The translations under genes were made by a program, and so were the position numbers. This document shows, in pieces, positions 57,843 through 64,000 of a DNA stretch of 64,000 nucleotides (the first letter of the stretch is position 1; each line of letters begins with the position of its first letter). Below the pieces are notes generated by a model that ran no database searches, was not told the origin of the DNA, and worked only from the letters and a program-made list of their open reading frames with translations. Source of the DNA: Cantharellus purpuraceus (taxonomy: Eukaryota; Basidiomycota; Agaricomycetes; Cantharellales; Hydnaceae); assembly GCA_025174535.1 (NCBI GenBank), contig JALBUN010000045.1, positions 1,550,001-1,614,000 on the forward strand, given 5' to 3'.

Positions 57843-59281
57843 ATGTACAACGGGATTGGTCTTACCACTCCGCGTGGAAGGTACGTCAACTGTGAGTTTC
57901 TCGTAGGCTACACGATAGCTGACGCACCACTTAAGCGGGACGAGTGGCTACATTGTTCGTAATCTCTCACATTTGAGGCACCATGAAACGCCCGCAGAGC
58001 GGGCAGCGGCCTTCGACATGGCGCCGCCGAAACATCGTGAGCCTGACGAAGGTATTTTGGAACATGAACGTAAGAGAAAGGTCGAGGTTAGATGCCTGGA
58101 GCTGCGGGTCGAGTTGGAAGACAAGGGGTATGATTTTGATTGCTCGCAACGTGGTATTCCTCTAACTAACCTTATACAGGATGGAGGAGGACGCAATAGA
58201 GACAGAAGTTGATGCGTTACGCAAGCGATTGTTGGACAATTTGGCTACACTTGCCACCTCCGCAAAACACCTCAAAACATCAGACACACATGGTCGGGCA
58301 GCAGCAAAAAAGGCCGAGTTGGAAAAGATGGCGCGTGCACTGGGGACACGTTCTGATTACACCGAAGGGGCAGCATTCGATCGTGAAAGACAGGAGGAGC
58401 AAAGGCAGCAACGCGTGATTGAAAGAGCTGAGAGGGATAGGCTTAGGGCAGAAGAGCACGAGAAGAGAGAGAGGGAAGCGGAAAAGTGGGAAGCGGTGAG
58501 GAAGGAGAGGGATAGGTTACGCAGGAGACAAGAAGACCAAGCGCGAAAGGCGAGCGAGGAAAGGGGCAGGATGCCACCCCCGCCTCTGCCCGGCGTTCTG
58601 CGAAGAGGGGATATTAGCCCTCTACGTCGTGGTGGTAATACCTCGCCGTCTCGCAGGATACGGAGTCCTCCGCTGCGTAGGTCACGAAGTCCTTTGCTAC
58701 GGAGACCAGGCAGTCCGTCTCCTCGTAGGACACGAAGCCCCCGTGGATTTCACAGCCCACCTGGTCGCAGGACACAAAGTCCTTCCCATCACAACGGAGA
58801 AATCGACTCGTTCACTCCTCCGAGACGTCGACCTCGTTCTCCCGATAGTCCTCCGCCTCGCTATACGAATAGACGCCGCCCGTATCCTCCACCACGTGCA
58901 CCCCGCGAGCGCCGTTCGCTAACTCCACCACCACCCTCGCGCCGGCTGTCATCCCGATCACCCCTTCGTCGTCATCGATCCCCACCACCTAAACGCCGCG
59001 TCGATGGGTCACCACTGCGCCGGCGCGCTTCTCCTCCTCCTAAAGGTCTTGATTCCCCTCTGCGTGAGCGTGTTCTTAGCACCCCGCCTCGTGGCAGTGG
59101 CTTTGGTGAAAGAATTGTGGACGACAGATCTCCTGATAAAATGATTGTGGACGATAGGTCTCCTGAAGAAAAAGCGATCAGATCCAACGCTAACGGCCCA
59201 GGATTATCTCCTAACCTACGTCGCTCAGCTTCTCGCTCAAGTTCTGGTTCTGCCATGTCGGTTTCTGGCTCAGAAGATTGA
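57843..59281 (+). CDS. CWC21: splicing factor CWC21/SRRM2-like (cwf21 domain, RS-rich tail)
   Basis: Spliceosome component near the catalytic centre, related to human SRRM2. MYNGIGLTTPRGS splices to GTSGYIVRNLSHLRHHE, the invariant N-terminus that contacts U5/Prp8. The cwf21 domain follows: PDEGILEHERKRKVEVRCLE, LRVELEDKG, then after intron 58130-58180 MEEDAIETEVDALRKRLL. A charged helix of Glu/Arg runs (RDRLRAEEHEKREREAEKW) precedes a long domain of SP/RS repeats (SPPLRRSRSPLLRRPGSP, SPRGFHSPPGRR). The C-terminus is SRSSSGSAMSVSGSED. The full RS tail makes it closer to SRRM2 than to the short yeast Cwc21. Confidence 0.92.
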
Positions 59282-59559
59282 TCAGCTTTTTGATTCAATC
59301 AGGCGGCGCAAATTCCGTAGGTAGTTGTTGTGTAGTATATTACTTGTCGCATACGAGCCCGACTGTTTCAATTGCCATTTGTAGAAGATTCTACATAATA
59401 CGGGATGTGGTCAAGGGATATATCGGAGCAATCCATCGCACTTCCATTACTTGTTACGCGGGGCATGTGCGTGTTGTTTGTTACAAACAAATTCTGCGGT
59501 CAAGCTTACTTCTAACACGAGCTCTCATCGTGGTTCCTTGCCACCTGCTACATCCTGCG

Positions 59560-61333
59560 ATGCTCATGAGAGGTGTGCCGCGCCGCCCCAGATATTTGTT
59601 CTCTGTGGGCACGAATAATGGGTTACGGTGGACGTCTTCACAGCGTGCTGTATGCATCGTTTATGGGACCGACTGACATTCTTCCTAATATCTGGTTTCT
59701 CAACGGCAGAGCCCATCAACAGCGTATTTGGAAGCTACCCATGTCCCTCCGCAAGCAACACCCGCTCTTCAAAAGCAAGTATACAACCAGGCTCAGGCAA
59801 ATGTGCTGCCTATTTATGCCAGACCAGAAGACGTCGTAATGAGTCATGGCGAAGGATCGTATCTGTTCTCCGTTACCGGGCTGAAATATTTAGATTTCTC
59901 CGCCGGCATTGCTGTCAATGCGCTTGGACATGCGGATAAACAATTCCTAGAGGTAGAGTTATGTTTTTGTTCGGCAGATAATCGGACCTCACAGGCCTGA
60001 CGGTACAGGTCCTTACTACCCAAGCTCAGGAATTGATTCATGCTAGCAATGTATATCATAATAAGTAATGTGATCCCTATGGCTGCTTCATAGACGCTCT
60101 GTAACCGAATTTGGCACAGACACGCAGCAAACTTGGCAGAGCAGCTTGTAACGCTCACGCAGAAAGAGGGTGGTCTCGGCTGGTCCCCTGCATCGAGCAG
60201 TACGGCTGCCGTGTCACAAAATGAGGAGTATATTCCCTCAAACATCAAGGGCGCAAAAGTGTTCTTCAGCAACTCAGGGACTGAAGCAAATGAGGGGGCG
60301 CTCAAGATCGCACGCATGGCTGGCAAGCATCGATGGACCGCGAAGACGGGTCATGCATGGAATATTCCTGGAGTACGGTGCGATAAGTATCGCATTGCTT
60401 GTTTCGAGGGAGCGTTCCATGGGCGAAGCATGGGTGCGCTTAGTGTGACGACAAATAGCAAGTACCAGGCGCCGTTCCTGCCACTATTGCCTGGAGTGGA
60501 TGTTGGACGCTTGAATGACGAGGCTGGACTTGAAACCCTGGTGACGAGCGAGACTTGCGCCGTCATCGTAGAGCCTATTCAGGGCGAAGGAGGCGTCAAC
60601 GTGAGTCAAGTGGAATGGTTACGGAAGCTGCGACAACGATGCAACGAGATGGGGGCTGTGTTGATCTTCGACGAGATACAGGTGAGCGTCAGGGGGTTGT
60701 ATTGAGTCTAGGTGTAACTGAACGTGAACGCTCGTATCAGTGTGGATTGTACAGGACCGGATCCCTCTGGGCTCATAGCCAGTATCCGCCGGATTGCCAT
60801 CCGGACATCATAACTATGGCGAAGCCATTGGCCAACGGATATCCAATCGGGGCAGTTCTGATGCGTGACACCGTGGCGCAGTATATGACAGCAGGTAAGT
60901 AGTGTAATGAATCGGAAACCACTCTTTAGGAGCGCTCACACACTTCAAAGGAACTCACGGCACAACATTCGGTGGCTCGCCTTTGGCGTGTGCATTAGGT
61001 ATCCATGTCCTGTCACGTCTCTCACAGGACGAATTCAAGGAGGAGATGCGTGTGACAGCAGCGCACCTGTATCAGCGATTGCGGGTGCTCCCGGAGTGGT
61101 TCCCCAAGACTGTGGGCCCTGAGATTCGCGGGAGAGGGTTAATTGCGGGCATACCGTTCTTGAAAGCAGGGCATCCGGCACGGCTAGTTCAAATGGCGAG
61201 AGAGCGGGGCGTCTTGCTATTAACTGCCGGGACCGATGCTGTCCGTCTCGTCCCTAGTTTGAATGTGAACAAGGTGCAGGTGGACCTGTCTGTAGATGTG
61301 ATTGAAAGTTGTCTTGCATTGATCCAAGAGTAG
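59560..61333 (+). CDS. ARG8: acetylornithine aminotransferase, mitochondrial
   Basis: PLP enzyme of arginine synthesis converting N-acetylglutamate semialdehyde to N-acetylornithine. The start at 59560 gives the presequence MLMRGVPRRPRYLFSVGTN, and splicing joins SSQRA to SPSTAYLEATHVPPQATPAL. NVLPIYARPEDVVMSHGEGS, YLDFSAGIAVNALGH, VFFSNSGTEANEGALKIAR (cofactor phosphate loop), FHGRSMGALSVT, AVIVEPIQGEGGVN and LIFDEIQ-CGLYRTGSLWAH follow. ITMAKPLANGYPIGAV carries the Schiff-base lysine, and THFKGTHGTTFGGSPLACAL is next. The C-terminus is VIESCLALIQE. About six introns. It runs tandem with CWC21 and HEM1. Confidence 0.93.
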
Positions 61334-61459
61334 AATTACTTACTTAATTGGTCGGGTTATGGCGTGCATATCGGACCGCAGCCAATCGGAACTTTACAAT
61401 TTTGAAGTTGTTTTATATAACACCGCATCGCCAGCACCTTTCTGAAATCAACATCCTTC

Positions 61460-63538
61460 ATGGACAGACTATCCTCACTCGCAAAGTTCAAAGGCATCTG
61501 CCCGTTTCTTGGGCGCACAAAGACGTCGACTCTCCGTACCTTGGCAACTTCTACGTCTTCCCGACTTCCTTCAGTCACCAGGCTCACCGAGAAAGCGACG
61601 AAATGTCCCGTAATGGGCCCTGCTCTTGCTCTGCGCTCTTCTCAGATTGCGCAAGGCGCAAGGACCTACGCCAGTCTCGCCAACAGGGCTGAAATTGACC
61701 AAATTCATCAGCGCGAGGGCGTCTTCCCTCTTCCCACTAGTGAGGCTGTGTGCCCTCACGCTAAAGCAGGTGCGGAGGCCGCCCGAAAGGCTGAGGAACT
61801 GGCCAGGATGGTCACCAAGCGTGCCAAGGCCTCTTCCATGGCCTCTACGTGCCCTTTCTCCGACCAGGCAAAAGCTGCTAACACCCAGACTGGCTTCGAT
61901 TTCGAGAAGTTTTATAACACCGAACTTGAGAAGAAACACAAGGATAGTAGTTACCGCTATTTCAACAATATCAACCGTCTGGCCGCCAAGTTTCCTGTTG
62001 CCCATACAGGTAATGCCAAGGAGGAGGTCGATGTATGGTGTTCCAACGACTACCTCGGTATGAGCAAAAATCCCGTCGTTCTTGAGACCGTGCAGTATGT
62101 GCCGTCTTTGTAGTCTTACCATCGTTGACTGATCCTGAATTCCAGCCGCACCTTAAACAAGTATGGAGCAGGTGCGGGGGGCACGCGCAATATAGCTGGC
62201 AATGGAGCAGCCCACTTAGCTCTTGAGGAAGAACTTGCCTCTCTTCACCGCAAGCCTTCTGCTCTCGTGTTCTCTTCGTGCTATGTGGCGAATGATGCTA
62301 CATTGTCTACCTTGGGATCCAAGCTTCCTGGCTGCGTCATCTTCTCGGATAGCATGAATCATGCTTCCATGATTCAAGGTATCAGAAACTCTCGTGCCTC
62401 CAAAGTCATCTTTAACCACAACGACATGCATGATCTCGAGGAGAAGCTTAAACGGTACCCCAAGGACACACCGAAGGTCATTGCCTTCGAGAGTGTGTAC
62501 TCTATGTGTGGCAGCATTGGACCCATAGCCGAGATATGCGACCTCGCGAAAGAGTATGGCGCCATCACTTTCCTCGATGAGGTAAGTGTTATGATCTTAC
62601 TCAGATTGCAGCCTAACTGATGTACGCCCCAGGTTCACGCTGTTGGCATGTACGGTCCACGAGGTGCTGGTGTCGCCGAACATCTCGATTTTGTGGCCCA
62701 CCTTCGTGCAGGGCAAAGCGGAGGGCCGTTAAACGGTACCGTCATGGATCGCGTTGACATCATTACAGGCACTCTCGGCAAGGCATATGGTGTTGTAGGC
62801 GGTTATATCGCAGGCTCCACCAACTTGGTTGACACAATCCGTTCTTATGCCCCCGGCTTCATATTCACCACTTCTCTACCCCCCGCTATCGCTGCTGGTG
62901 CCCAGGCCAGCATTGCGTATCAGAAGTTGTACATGGGTGACCGCAGGTTGCAGCAAATCAATACACGTGAGCTTAAGCGTCGCTTTGAAGCCATGGATAT
63001 TCCTGTCGTCCCGGGTCCTTCGCATATCGTACCCATTCTTGTTGGAGACGCTGCACTTGCCAAGGCGGCATCTGACTCGCTTCTTACTGACCATAGCATC
63101 TATGTTCAAAGTATCAATTATCCGACTGTCGCTGTCGGGGAAGAACGTCTTCGTATTACGCCCACGCCTGGCCACACTGCCGAACAGCTTGCTCATCTTC
63201 TTCGCGCTACTAATGAGGTATTTGACCGACTTGGAATACGCCGCAAGAGCGAGTGGGAAAAGATTGGTGGACGTGCGGGTGTGGGTAACGAGATCCAGAA
63301 CATCAATCCCATATGGACAGACGAACAGCTCGGACTAGAGGATGGTAGCGCGCCTAGGCCACTTGCTAATGGTAGCAAGAGTGTTGTCGATCTTAAGGCC
63401 ACGAGGCAAGCGCAGGAACAGGTTGACGAGCTACTCGGCATTACGGCTAGGAGCTCACGGCTGACTGGTCAGTCGAGCACTGGCTTGTTTAACCCGACTG
63501 CGATGCACGTTTCTAAGCCCATCGCCGCCGCCGCTTAA
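61460..63538 (+). CDS. HEM1: 5-aminolevulinate synthase (heme biosynthesis)
   Basis: Mitochondrial PLP enzyme condensing glycine and succinyl-CoA, the first step of heme synthesis. Three exons; introns at about 62096-62144 and 62583-62631. The presequence [19 protein letters not shown] contains the first Cys-Pro heme-type motif; TKCPVM, AVCPHA and STCPFS follow before the catalytic core. Core motifs are [102 protein letters not shown] with the PLP lysine, and [10 protein letters not shown] 70-residue tail follows the core. The four CP motifs suggest heme-dependent control of import or stability. Confidence 0.96.
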
Positions 63539-64000
63539 GGCGACAATTAGTTTCATATGTAACGAAGTCATGTTGCTGTTGTGAGGCTGTGGCAGTTGTT
63601 AATCCGGATCCACGTAGCCGTTGCAATATTATTGTTAAAAGTGACAATCAAGTGGTATTTTGAGTCTCGATAGGTTCCCTGGCGAAATGTCAAGTGTCCT
63701 GCTTACGGGATTATATGAGTGAAAGCGGTTCAACAGGCGCGCGCCACCGTCAAGTTATACAGCCAGCTGCAAGTGCATCACACACGAGTCTTTCCCTCAC
63801 TTGTGTCGCCTCTCATCCCAGCGGGAGATGTCTACACCAGTAGAAGTAGGGACTCTGATTGTCGTGATACTCAAAGCGGCAAGTATCATCTTATCCCACA
63901 ATGCTCATTCATCTCACGGACGTCCCATAGAAAAATCTTCCTAATAAAAGACATATTGGAAAGCAGGACCCTTACTGTTCCGTGAAACTCAACAACGAGA
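63539..64000. other. right-edge intergenic sequence
   Basis: 3' side of HEM1 followed by sequence without a recognisable gene. Plus ORF 63719-63985 has no family signal. Confidence 0.45.

Overview
The window reads as nuclear DNA of a filamentous basidiomycete, most likely an Agaricomycete. Genes are dense on both strands. Almost every gene is broken by short introns of about 45-60 nt with GT..AG ends and CTNAC-like branch sites. Proteins match fungal families, and several are unnamed types I know mainly from mushroom-forming fungi: a 7-TM-like protein, a Gln-rich protein and an intronless Ser/Pro-rich protein. I resolved 30 protein genes by joining exons across frames. No tRNA, rRNA or CRISPR array was recognised. 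Species cannot be named from the sequence alone.

Layout. 1-5 kb: a MAK32-like pfkB-family protein (minus, runs off the left edge), 75 bp from a divergent phosphopantetheinyl transferase, then mitochondrial aspartyl-tRNA synthetase. 5-9 kb: three minus-strand genes (BAR-domain IVY1-like protein, mitochondrial ribosomal protein bL19m, RRM protein Pab2). 9-19 kb: a Zn2Cys6 regulator, an acyl-CoA dehydrogenase, a small presumed mitochondrial protein and the LYR protein FMC1. 19-32 kb: a catalytically degenerate eIF4A-like pseudo-helicase, ELP2, SND2/TMEM208, ERB1 and ARP4. 31-39 kb: minus-strand GH125 mannosidase, a disordered intronless protein, homoisocitrate dehydrogenase LYS12 and a Ser-rich orphan. 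40-50 kb: an Rdx/SelW-like redox protein, CLASP/STU1, rhomboid PCP1, CDT2-like WD40 protein and ARL1. 50-64 kb: a multi-TM orphan, TRAPP subunit TRS20, a Gln-rich orphan, splicing factor CWC21, ARG8 and HEM1.

The genes are mostly housekeeping and do not form one metabolic cluster. Recurring themes are mitochondrial function (MSD1, IMG1, FMC1, PCP1, ARG8, HEM1), lysine synthesis (the PPTase and LYS12), translation and RNA (ELP2, ERB1, Pab2, CWC21, the pseudo-helicase) and trafficking (ARL1, TRS20, SND2, IVY1-like).

The most unusual signals are structural. Several coding micro-exons are needed to restore invariant motifs: 4 nt in ARL1, 8 nt in the Rdx gene (carrying one redox cysteine), 13 nt in the MAK32-like gene and 20 nt in the acyl-CoA dehydrogenase, plus a start-codon-only exon in SND2. 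Two GC-AG introns lie in the AspRS gene. Two divergent gene pairs have start codons that overlap in a CATG palindrome. The eIF4A-like protein has lost its ATPase motifs. All splice models are inferred by eye from frame and family motifs; no transcript data were available.
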